Shown piece by piece: positions 8,875-14,173 of a stretch of DNA of 14,173 nucleotides (within the stretch, counting starts at the first letter, position 1; each line of letters begins with the position of its first letter). Both the position numbers and the translations under genes were made by a program. Under the pieces are notes generated by a model that was not told where the DNA came from, made no database searches, and saw nothing but the letters and a program-made list of their open reading frames with translations. Source of the stretch: Prevotellaceae bacterium (GTDB taxonomy: Bacteria > Bacteroidota > Bacteroidia > Bacteroidales > UBA932). The stretch spans positions 1 to 14,173 of the forward strand of contig JAIRLT010000089.1 of assembly GCA_031259225.1 (NCBI GenBank). The letters are read 5' to 3'.

Positions 8875-8916
8875 TGTTTCTTTGACATTTTGAAATTGAT
8901 ATATTAAAAATATATC
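8875..8916 (+). promoter_or_regulatory. boxA-like sequence followed by a small hairpin
   Basis: TGTTTCTTTGACA (8875-8887) resembles boxA antitermination sites (E. coli rRNA boxA is TGCTCTTTAACA) and lies just after the predicted transcription start. Eleven bases later an 8-bp perfect stem, GATATATT (8898-8905) with AATATATC (8909-8916), closes an AAA loop. The order boxA then hairpin is that of a phage nut site. The resemblance is suggestive only, and the AT-only hairpin would be weak. Confidence 0.4.
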
Positions 8917-8938
8917 GCTTTAACTTTTATTCTGCAAA

Positions 8939-9058
8939 AAGTATTGAAATCGGGAAAATTTCTACAAGGTATGAATAATAAGTTATAGCAACCCTGCCAA
9001 GAGTGGACATGGGTTGTTATACTTATTTACCTTGTGGGTTTCCCGAACCTCAATACTT
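8939..9058 (+). ncRNA. Long imperfect hairpin in the FISUMP leader
   Basis: The left arm (8939-8994) and right arm (9011-9058) are complementary over nearly their whole length. Paired blocks are AAGTATTGA, CGGGAAA, ACAAGGTA, ATAAG and a loop-proximal block TATAGCAACCC with one G-U pair, separated by small bulges. The 16-nt loop is 8995-9010. A 15-base palindrome, ATACTTAGTAAGTAT (9053-9067), overlaps the base of the right arm and offers a third competing fold. A long rod with bulges is also the general shape of 6S-type RNA, and Bacteroidales-specific promoter-to-terminator RNA families are known, but I cannot assign it to one. On the minus strand the hairpin is followed by five Ts (8940-8936), so it could also stop antisense transcription. 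Confidence 0.75.
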
Positions 9059-9094
9059 AGTAAGTATAGCATCCATTTCTACTCTTGGTTTTTT
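8996..9094 (+). terminator. Candidate attenuator: loop-to-downstream stem ending in T6
   Basis: The loop segment CCAAGAGTGGACATGG (8997-9012) pairs with CCATTTCTACTCTTGG (9073-9088): 14 Watson-Crick pairs, one G-U and one C-U mismatch. Flanking pairs at 8996-9089 and 9013/9014 with 9072/9071 extend it. TTTTTT follows at 9089-9094. This stem uses the loop and the inner base of the long hairpin, so the two can hardly form fully at once. A transcript ending here would be about 225 nt. The enclosed loop (about 56 nt) is long for an ordinary terminator, which lowers confidence in termination but not in the complementarity. Confidence 0.55.
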
Positions 9095-9289
9095 AGTGGA
9101 ACAAGGAAAAAATCACGGTAAAAGTTGGAGTAACGAATTGCAGAAAAGGTTTATTGAAACATTCTGCAATCATTGGCAGCGGATAAAAATTCGTAGCGAG
9201 GGGTTGTTTTATGTAATGAAATTTAGTTTGTGTTTGTTTGTAAAACAATCCTAATGCTACAAAATAATGACAATAAAAAACAAATAATT
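9095..9289 (+). other. Remainder of the FISUMP leader, no clear feature
   Basis: This stretch lies between the candidate attenuator and the start codon at 9290. A weak second promoter is conceivable around TTAGTTTG near 9230, but its -33 partner is badly spaced. It is crossed by an 83-codon frame (9003-9254, GTG start) without recognisable domains, which may be chance or a leader peptide. Confidence 0.4.
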
Positions 9290-10498
9290 ATGAGAACAAA
9301 AATTTTCTTTTTCGCCATGCTTGTAGGCATTGCAGCAAGCGCACAGGTAACAAACGTCGAGCCGGTCGGCGCAAATTATGCAAACAAAACCGTGTCTTTC
9401 CGCGTGTGGTGGAACGCCGGGTCACGGGACGCTACGCACCTTTCCAAAGTATGGGTGTGGGTAGATTACCTTACGGTAAACAACAACAACACGACTTCGG
9501 GCAATACGTGGACGCGGGCAACTGTGGGAACTATTTCACCGACTACCGGCGTATCGTATGACGGCACTAACCGGAACGGGTTTTGGTTGGAGGGTAATGC
9601 TTCTACCAATTACAGCGCTACACTTACGGTGCAATTAACCAATGTCCCCGCTAAATTCAACTGGTGCGCTTATGTTTCCGACTTTCCGCCGAATGTAACG
9701 CTGGATAAAGGAACTTATACTTTTAAGGGAACAATCAATTTCATAGTGAGTAGCCATGCACAGCCTGTAACAACTAAAACAATAGTCCGAACAAGTTTAA
9801 CCGTTAATTCATCAAGCACATTTACCGATGCCACCGGCTGCCCCGGTATTGGCAGCCTTTATTGTCCTTACACAGGCAGCGATTTGTATATGGATGCCTC
9901 GCATCTTTGCCAACAACGCACCAGTGGCGCGAAGAATTGGGAAGCGTGGATAAAAGACACACGCGACAATGAATTGTATCGAATTGTATTCATGCCCGAC
10001 GATAAGTGGTGGTTAGCGCAAAATGTGAAATATGCGGGTCCAGGTTCTGCTATTAGCGGCTGCACAAAAGATGAGTGCGGCAGGGCTTATACATGGGCGC
10101 AAACTTATGCATCATATGCGGGCGGTTCCAGTGGCTCAACCGGAAATGTGCAGGGTATTTGCCCGCCCGGTTGGCTTTTACCAATCCGGGCTACATATTC
10201 AACACTTGCAACAGCTATAAGCTCCACTGCAAGTACCGTATGCGCTGCGTTGCGCGGGTTGAACTCAAAATGTTCCCCAATAAATAATACATATGGGTGG
10301 GCTACGATAATAGGTTGTATGAACGGAACGCCTCATTCCGGTGAGCAGACATACACAAATGATGCAGGGCGAGAAGATGGGTTCGGTATTGACGTGGAAT
10401 GGGTGTCAGGGTGCGATCCGTGTTGCGGCTACTGGAAGGCGACTAACCCGGGTGAAAGCAGTGAGAAGGGTACGATCCGTTGTTTCCGCCAACTGTAG
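9290..10498 (+). CDS. Secreted cysteine-rich FISUMP-domain protein
   Basis: This 402-aa product starts at the ATG at 9290. An upstream GTG/TTG-type start in the same frame would add 20 residues ahead of the signal peptide and is less likely. Residues 1-18 form a signal peptide (IFFFAMLVGIAASA, cut before Q19). Residues 20 to about 160 form a beta-rich domain I do not recognise, rich in N and T. Residues about 215-402 match the FISUMP domain (Fibrobacter succinogenes major paralogous domain): WWLAQNVKYAG (240-250), CGRAYTWAQTYA (263-274), CPPGWLLP (291-298) and the closing TIRCFRQL (395-402). There are 14 cysteines, including a DPCC cluster (376-379), pointing to disulfides outside the cytoplasm. 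There is no lipobox and no T9SS sorting domain. FISUMP domains take a C-type-lectin-like fold and are common in multigene surface families and among retroelement diversification targets (from memory). The ligand is unknown. Confidence 0.85.
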   Translation: MRTKIFFFAMLVGIAASAQVTNVEPVGANYANKTVSFRVWWNAGSRDATHLSKVWVWVDYLTVNNNNTTSGNTWTRATVGTISPTTGVSYDGTNRNGFWLEGNASTNYSATLTVQLTNVPAKFNWCAYVSDFPPNVTLDKGTYTFKGTINFIVSSHAQPVTTKTIVRTSLTVNSSSTFTDATGCPGIGSLYCPYTGSDLYMDASHLCQQRTSGAKNWEAWIKDTRDNELYRIVFMPDDKWWLAQNVKYAGPGSAISGCTKDECGRAYTWAQTYASYAGGSSGSTGNVQGICPPGWLLPIRATYSTLATAISSTASTVCAALRGLNSKCSPINNTYGWATIIGCMNGTPHSGEQTYTNDAGREDGFGIDVEWVSGCDPCCGYWKATNPGESSEKGTIRCFRQL

Positions 10499-10548
10499 TT
10501 TTTTTTTAAATATTTTCACGAACGGAAGTAAAAATCCTGCTTCTTAAC

Positions 10549-10592
10549 CATGTTGCACCATGTTCCCGTTAGGGTTTCATCGTGCAACCATG
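10549..10592. repeat. Nested hairpin downstream of the FISUMP gene
   Basis: CATGTTGCAC (10549-10558) pairs with GTGCAACCATG (10582-10592, one bulged C). Inside, ATG (10560-10562) pairs with CAT (10578-10580) and CCC (10565-10567) with GGG (10572-10574) around a GTTA tetraloop. There is no T tract afterwards, so it is not a typical terminator. It starts 50 bp after the stop codon. A run of nine Ts begins directly at the stop (10499-10507), but only a 4-bp stem precedes it. The rest of 10499-10670 shows nothing else beyond a weak AGGGG/CCCCT pair (10625-10644). Confidence 0.55.
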
Positions 10593-10673
10593 AAGAAAAC
10601 AAAATGTTCTTGAAAGATTAAAACAGGGGAAAATATAAACCCCTATTGCAAGACCCTTCCTCCTGCCCCGTTT

Positions 10674-10703
10674 TTGCTGTTCGGGGGCTTTTTCCTATCT
10701 TTG
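10674..10703 (+). promoter_or_regulatory. Bacteroidota-type promoter of sufS-trmB
   Basis: TTG (10674-10676) and TATCTTTG (10696-10703) are 19 bp apart, matching the phylum consensus. The predicted start is near 10710. This rules out the upstream in-frame start at 10674, which would put coding sequence inside the promoter, and favours the ATG at 10722. Confidence 0.75.
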
Positions 10704-10721
10704 CAAGCGCAAGAAAAGACT

Positions 10722-11945
10722 ATGACTACATTCGATATAACCGCTATTCGCCACGATTTCCCGGCATTGCAACAACAAGTATATGGAAAACCGCTGATTT
10801 ATTTGGACAGTGCGGCAACCGCACAGAAACCGCAATGCGTCGTGGAGGCTATTGATGAAATGAACGCGAAATGCAATGCCAATATCCACCGGGCTATACA
10901 TTACCTCGCTATTCAATGCACGGAACGTTATGAGCAGGCGCGCGAAACCGTCCGCCGGTTTGTGAACGCGGGAAAGACGCAGGAAATTGTGTTTGCGGCA
11001 GGAACGACGGCTGCTATTAATTTGGTGGCATTTTCGTTCGGCGAACGTTTTGTACGGAGCGGCGACGAAATCGTGGTGACCGAAGCGGAACACCATTCAA
11101 ATATTGTGCCGTGGCAATTGCTGTGCGAGCGAAAGGGCGCGACATTAAAGGTCGTCCCGGTGGATGATACGGGACGCCTGCAAATAGAAAAACTGCCGGA
11201 AATATTTACCGGTAAAACCCGCCTCCTTTGCGTAGCGCAGGTTTCAAACGTGCTGGGCGTGGTAAACCCGGTAAAAGAAATTGTACAACTGGCGCATGCG
11301 CACCATGTGCCGGTACTGGTGGACGGCGCGCAAGGCATTGTCCACGAAGAGGTCGATGTGCAGGCGCTGGATTGCGATTTTTACGTTTTTTCGGGGCATA
11401 AACTGTATGGACCTACAGGTATCGGCGTGCTGTACGGCAAGGAAGAATGGCTGGAACAACTGCCGCCTTACCAGGGCGGCGGCGACATGATTGCTTCCGT
11501 GTCGTTTGCCAAAACCACCTTTGCCGGGCTGCCGTTGAAATTTGAAGCGGGAACGGCTAATTACATTGGGGCGCATGGCTTGGCGGTGGCGATAAATTAT
11601 GTGCAGGACATCAACCGCACGGCTGCCCACGCATACGAGCAGCAATTAACCGCTTATGCCATCCGGCAGCTCTCCGCTATGGAGGGTTTGCGGATTTACG
11701 GCACAGCCGCCCCCAAAACAAGCGTGGTGAGTTTCTCTATTAACGGCGTACACTCGTCGGACGCGGCAGCCATCCTCGACAAGTTGGGGATAGCCGTCCG
11801 CACCGGTCGCCTTTGCGCCGACACGCTGATGCAACGCTTCAACCTGCAAGGAATGATACGCGCCTCGCTGGCTTTCTATAATACGAAGGAAGAAATCGAC
11901 GCACTGGTAAACGGCTTGCGGCAAGTGCAAAAAATGATGCATTGA
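10722..11945 (+). CDS. sufS: SufS-type cysteine desulfurase
   Basis: This 407-aa PLP enzyme matches the length of E. coli SufS (406 aa). It removes sulfur from cysteine as a protein-bound persulfide for Fe-S cluster assembly in the cytoplasm, and some relatives act on selenocysteine. Visible are YLDSAATAQKP (27-37), the cofactor-stacking histidine in EAEHHSN (121-127), DGAQG (201-205, PLP-binding D201 and Q204), the PLP lysine in SGHKLYGPTG (224-233, K227) and the mobile-loop cysteine in RTGRLCADTLM (360-370, C365). The usual RxGHHCAxP motif here reads RTGRLCADT, so both histidines before the cysteine are replaced. The start is set by the promoter at 10674-10703. No sufB, sufC, sufD or sufE lies nearby. 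trmB follows after 37 bp and is probably co-transcribed. A Csd-type paralogue is an alternative reading. Confidence 0.93.
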   Translation: MTTFDITAIRHDFPALQQQVYGKPLIYLDSAATAQKPQCVVEAIDEMNAKCNANIHRAIHYLAIQCTERYEQARETVRRFVNAGKTQEIVFAAGTTAAINLVAFSFGERFVRSGDEIVVTEAEHHSNIVPWQLLCERKGATLKVVPVDDTGRLQIEKLPEIFTGKTRLLCVAQVSNVLGVVNPVKEIVQLAHAHHVPVLVDGAQGIVHEEVDVQALDCDFYVFSGHKLYGPTGIGVLYGKEEWLEQLPPYQGGGDMIASVSFAKTTFAGLPLKFEAGTANYIGAHGLAVAINYVQDINRTAAHAYEQQLTAYAIRQLSAMEGLRIYGTAAPKTSVVSFSINGVHSSDAAAILDKLGIAVRTGRLCADTLMQRFNLQGMIRASLAFYNTKEEIDALVNGLRQVQKMMH

Positions 11946-11982
11946 ACAGTTGGATACTCCTTACAAGGCAATAGCCGGCATT

Positions 11983-12678
11983 ATGGGAAAGAACAAATAC
12001 AAACGTTTTACCGAGAACGAAACTTTTACGCTCCTCTTCCAGCCGCCGTTTGAAGCGGTTTTCAAGAACGATTTTCACTTAAAAGGACAGTGGCGGGAGG
12101 CATTCTTCAAGAATACCCACCCTCTTGTATTGGAGTTGGGGTGCGGGCGCGGGGAATATACCGTAGCGCTGGCGCGGCGTTACCCCGACAGGAATTTTAT
12201 CGGCATCGACCGGAAAGGCGCACGGTTGTGGCGCGGCGCAAAAACCGCTACCGAAGAACCGTTGCCGAACGTCGCATTTATCCGCACGCGCATTGATTTT
12301 ATCACGTCGTTTTTTGCGCCCGGCGAAGTAGATGAAATCTGGATTACCTTTCCTGACCCGCAGCCGGTGCGCCCCCGCAAACGGCTTTCCAGCGGGCGGT
12401 TTCTGGCGCGTTATGCGCAATTCCTGAAACCCGGCGGCAACATTCATTTGAAAACCGACAACCGCGCGTTGCACGAATACACTAAGGCATTGGCGTTGCA
12501 CAACGGTTTGCCGCTATACGAAGCCCATAGCGATATTTACGGCGCTGCCCGCGCTGATGAAATTCTTTCTATCCGGACACATTATGAGGAACTCTTTTTA
12601 CGGAAAGGTCTCCCGATTACGTATTGCCGTTTCGGGTTGGGCGGTAAAACGACGTTTGAAGAGCCGTCAATTGCTTGA
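11983..12678 (+). CDS. trmB: tRNA (guanine-N7-)-methyltransferase
   Basis: This 231-aa enzyme uses S-adenosylmethionine to form m7G at position 46 in the tRNA variable loop. The SAM-binding motif LELGCGRGEYT (50-60) is followed by FIGIDRKGARL (72-82), ITFPDPQPVRPRKRL (121-135), FLKPGGNIHLKTDN (147-160) and the C-terminal SIRTHYEELFLRKG (196-209), which is the typical TrmB end. The ATG at 11983 gives MGKNKYKRF, the usual family start in this phylum. A TTG at 11950 would add 11 residues and is less likely. The gene ends inside the last codons of the convergent channel gene, a 12-bp tail overlap. No terminator can be seen in the overlap. Confidence 0.95.
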   Translation: MGKNKYKRFTENETFTLLFQPPFEAVFKNDFHLKGQWREAFFKNTHPLVLELGCGRGEYTVALARRYPDRNFIGIDRKGARLWRGAKTATEEPLPNVAFIRTRIDFITSFFAPGEVDEIWITFPDPQPVRPRKRLSSGRFLARYAQFLKPGGNIHLKTDNRALHEYTKALALHNGLPLYEAHSDIYGAARADEILSIRTHYEELFLRKGLPITYCRFGLGGKTTFEEPSIA

Positions 12679-13938
12679 CGCGCCCGACGACATCAACTGG
12701 TAGTCGTTCCACGAAGGGTTTTGGAAAATACGCAAATCGAAATACGGAATTGCCGCAATAATGTGGTCAAAAATATCGGACTGGATAGCCTCGTATTTTA
12801 CCCACTCGGTAGTCGTGGCGAATACGTAAATCTCAATAGGGATACCGGAATTAGTGGGTTGCAGTTGCCGCGCCATCAGCGTAAAATCGCGGCTCAATTG
12901 GGGATGATGCTCCAAATAACGTTGCAAGTAGGCGCGGAAAATCCCCAGGTTGGTTTGCCGCCGTCCATTGACTCCCGTAGAGATATCCACCTGTTTCGCC
13001 GTATTGAATGTAGCGATTTCCGTTTGCTTTTGGTCAATATACGTATCCATGAATTGTATTTTGCGGTAGCGCGCCAGCATTTCTTCCGTACAAAACAGCA
13101 CGCTGGTCATATCAATGTACACCGACCGTTTGATGCGACGCACGCCGGCTTCCGACATCCCCCGCCAGTTCTTCACCGGTTGCGAAATCAGGTTGTAGGT
13201 AGGAATGGTTACAATCGTATTGTCCCAGTTTTGCACTTTGGCGGTGATTTGCGAAATTTCGATGACTGTCCCGTCGGCGTCAGCCGAAGGCATTTCAATC
13301 CAGTCGCCGGGACGCACCATCCGGTTAACGGATAGCTGGATGCCGCCAACCAACCCGAGAATGGAATCCTTAAAAACCAACATCAACACCGCCGACGCCG
13401 CACCCAGAGCTGTAAACAGCGTTCCGACCTGCAATCCCAATAAAAGCGAAATAATAAAAATGGCGGCTATAACATACAACACCATGTGCGCCGCCTGCAT
13501 CAAGCCTTTCATGGCGTCCCGCCCACCGTACTTTGTGGTATTGTAGGTGGCATTGGCGGCTTTCAGGAACGTGGAAATAATGCGGATAACCGCCAAAACA
13601 AAAGCAATGGAAACGATTACCGACAACCACCGGTGCAGCGTCGGATGGGTTGTAAACAGCAAGCCGTTAAAAATATTGATAACAATCAGCGACGGAAGAT
13701 AAGCCAGCCGGCGGAAAAATTTTTGGCGCAACAGTTCCCGGTTGAACAGCGAGCCTGTTTTTGACAGGATTTTTTTTGCAATGAACGTAGCCAGCCACTG
13801 GCAGCCATAAAACAAGCCATAAGCAACCAGCAATGCCGCCACAAACAAAATGCAGTCGGCTATAAAATGATTGTCCGGCGCATAAAAACCGGTAGATTTC
13901 AGCCAGTCCATAATAAAAAGTTCTATCTTTTTTATCAT
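12667..13938 (-). CDS. ybdG: YbdG/MscM-type mechanosensitive channel (MscS superfamily)
   Basis: This 423-aa membrane protein is close in length and sequence to E. coli YbdG (about 415 aa), an inner-membrane channel that opens on hypo-osmotic stretch with small conductance. About five membrane segments are visible (roughly 27-48, 78-96, 103-124, 148-167, 172-195). The last is the pore helix, ALGAASAVLMLVFKDSILGL (177-196), followed by the MscS beta domain with PGDWIEMP (210-217) and VQNWDNTIVTIPTY (235-248). The C-terminal part carries the YbdG-specific blocks FRAYLQRYLEHHP, FTLMARQLQP and EAIQSDIFDHI, which separate it from plain MscS. It converges on trmB. Upstream only a weak promoter is seen. 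Confidence is high for the family and a little lower for strict orthology. Confidence 0.94.
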   Translation of the reverse strand: MIKKIELFIMDWLKSTGFYAPDNHFIADCILFVAALLVAYGLFYGCQWLATFIAKKILSKTGSLFNRELLRQKFFRRLAYLPSLIVINIFNGLLFTTHPTLHRWLSVIVSIAFVLAVIRIISTFLKAANATYNTTKYGGRDAMKGLMQAAHMVLYVIAAIFIISLLLGLQVGTLFTALGAASAVLMLVFKDSILGLVGGIQLSVNRMVRPGDWIEMPSADADGTVIEISQITAKVQNWDNTIVTIPTYNLISQPVKNWRGMSEAGVRRIKRSVYIDMTSVLFCTEEMLARYRKIQFMDTYIDQKQTEIATFNTAKQVDISTGVNGRRQTNLGIFRAYLQRYLEHHPQLSRDFTLMARQLQPTNSGIPIEIYVFATTTEWVKYEAIQSDIFDHIIAAIPYFDLRIFQNPSWNDYQLMSSGASSN

Positions 13939-13959
13939 CGTTCAAAAATTTACACCACG

Positions 13960-13967
13960 CGAAGATA
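13960..13967 (-). promoter_or_regulatory. Possible -7 element for the channel gene
   Basis: The minus strand reads TATCTTCG, one mismatch from TAnnTTTG, about 22 bp upstream of the start codon at 13938. No TTTG is present at the expected -33 position, so the call is weak. Confidence 0.35.
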
Positions 13968-14018
13968 GTAAAAATTACCGATTTCCTTACCGGCAGTTCT
14001 TCTTTGCACCCAGTTTTT

Positions 14019-14051
14019 GGGTGAAGGGTACAAGGTAAAGGGTAAAAGGGG
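14019..14051. repeat. Degenerate G-rich heptamer array
   Basis: Four contiguous 7-bp units read GGGTGAA, GGGTACA, AGGTAAA and GGGTAAA, followed by AGGGG. It lies between the channel gene and the insertion sequence. It also holds four G runs of at least three (loops 4, 11 and 5 nt), so a G-quadruplex is possible, but the 11-nt loop makes it doubtful. Confidence 0.65.
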
Positions 14052-14061
14052 CTGGCTGTCT

Positions 14062-14173
14062 TGTCCTGCTCCAGGTTGACACCTAAAAGAGGACAAAATA
14101 TGCCAAGAAGTACAAAGAAACATTATCGGTACAGTATTTGCTTTAAGCAAAAAGTAGTAGAAGAAATAAGAAC
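14062..14173 (+). mobile_element. Left end of an insertion sequence, probably IS3 family (cut by window edge)
   Basis: A sequence starting TGTCCTGCTCCAGG (14062) is followed, after 38 bp, by the start codon of a transposase-like frame, the usual spacing for the left end of an IS3-type element. TG at the tip fits that family. The end also forms a nested palindrome: TTGTCCT (14061-14067) with AGGACAA (14090-14096), and inside it AGGT (14073-14076) with ACCT (14081-14084). The right end and any target duplication lie outside the window, so the exact boundary is inferred. Confidence 0.55.
14100..14173 (+). CDS. Transposase N-terminus (IS3 OrfA-like), partial
   Basis: Only the first 24 codons are present: MPRSTKKHY, then RYSICFKQKVVEEIR. 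The pattern of a basic start followed by YSxxFKxxVVxEI is that of the first helix of the helix-turn-helix in IS3-type OrfA proteins. It runs off the right edge, so neither completeness nor an OrfA/OrfB frameshift can be judged. The ATG at 14100 follows the nested palindrome by three bases, and no Shine-Dalgarno is seen. Other helix-turn-helix transposases could begin similarly. Confidence 0.6.
   Translation, partial: MPRSTKKHYRYSICFKQKVVEEIR

Noticed and set aside
9003..9254. 83-codon rightward frame with GTG start in the leader
   Set aside because: It begins inside the long hairpin loop, has no recognisable domain and its first third is dictated by the palindrome. It was kept only as a possible leader peptide, not annotated as a gene.
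10438..10498. T9SS C-terminal sorting domain on the FISUMP protein
   Set aside because: The end is the normal FISUMP closing strand (TIRCFRQL). No separate sorting domain follows, although the T9SS channel gene is close by.
10480..10507. Intrinsic terminator at the FISUMP stop
   Set aside because: Nine Ts are present, but only a 4-bp stem (GTTG/CAAC) precedes them, which is too weak.
10674..10721. Longer sufS starting at 10674
   Set aside because: The extra 16 residues would cover the promoter's -33 and -7 elements, and the family start matches the ATG at 10722.
11950..11982. TTG start for trmB
   Set aside because: The ATG at 11983 gives the family-typical MGKNK start; the upstream 11 residues look unrelated.
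14019..14051. G-quadruplex
   Set aside because: Four G runs exist, but one loop is 11 nt and the tract is better explained as a degenerate heptamer repeat.

Overview
The window looks like chromosomal DNA of a Bacteroidota bacterium, probably order Bacteroidales. Three things point there. It carries a complete gene for SprA/Sov, the outer-membrane translocon of the type IX secretion system (T9SS), which is known only from this phylum. Three intergenic spacers carry the phylum-specific promoter pair (TTTG or TTG near -33, TAnnTTTG near -7) with 19-20 bp spacing. Start codons have AT-rich upstream sequence instead of Shine-Dalgarno sites. Coding DNA is GC-balanced and spacers are AT-rich. The species cannot be named from the sequence.

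Layout. Positions 1-420 are a gene-poor, repeat-rich spacer: two 21-bp tandem repeat families facing away from each other, a 42/49-bp repeat and several heptamer arrays. Positions 441-8862 hold one leftward unit, read from its promoter at 8783-8814: ruvA, sprA (7.2 kb) and gcvH, ended by a strong intrinsic terminator at 441-473. Sharing the same spacer is a rightward promoter (8832-8862) with an unusually long leader of about 420 nt. The leader feeds a secreted, cysteine-rich FISUMP-domain protein (9290-10498). A second rightward unit with its own promoter encodes a SufS-type cysteine desulfurase and the tRNA m7G46 methyltransferase TrmB. It converges on, and overlaps by 12 bp, a leftward gene for a YbdG/MscM-type mechanosensitive channel. 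The right edge enters an insertion sequence, probably IS3 family, at about 14062.

Most genes are housekeeping (recombination, one-carbon metabolism, sulfur transfer, tRNA modification, osmoprotection) beside the T9SS translocon. The unusual part is the leader of the FISUMP gene. A boxA-like sequence is followed by a small hairpin, then a roughly 50-bp-arm imperfect hairpin. The loop of that hairpin is complementary to a downstream segment that ends in six Ts. This has the form of a competing-structure attenuator or a terminated pseudoknotted small RNA, upstream of a gene type often found as a target of diversity-generating retroelements. No reverse transcriptase or template repeat is visible here, so the retroelement link is only a hypothesis.

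The intergenic repeats at both ends of the window have periods that are multiples of seven bases (7, 21, 42, 49), which suggests a genome-wide heptamer slippage habit.
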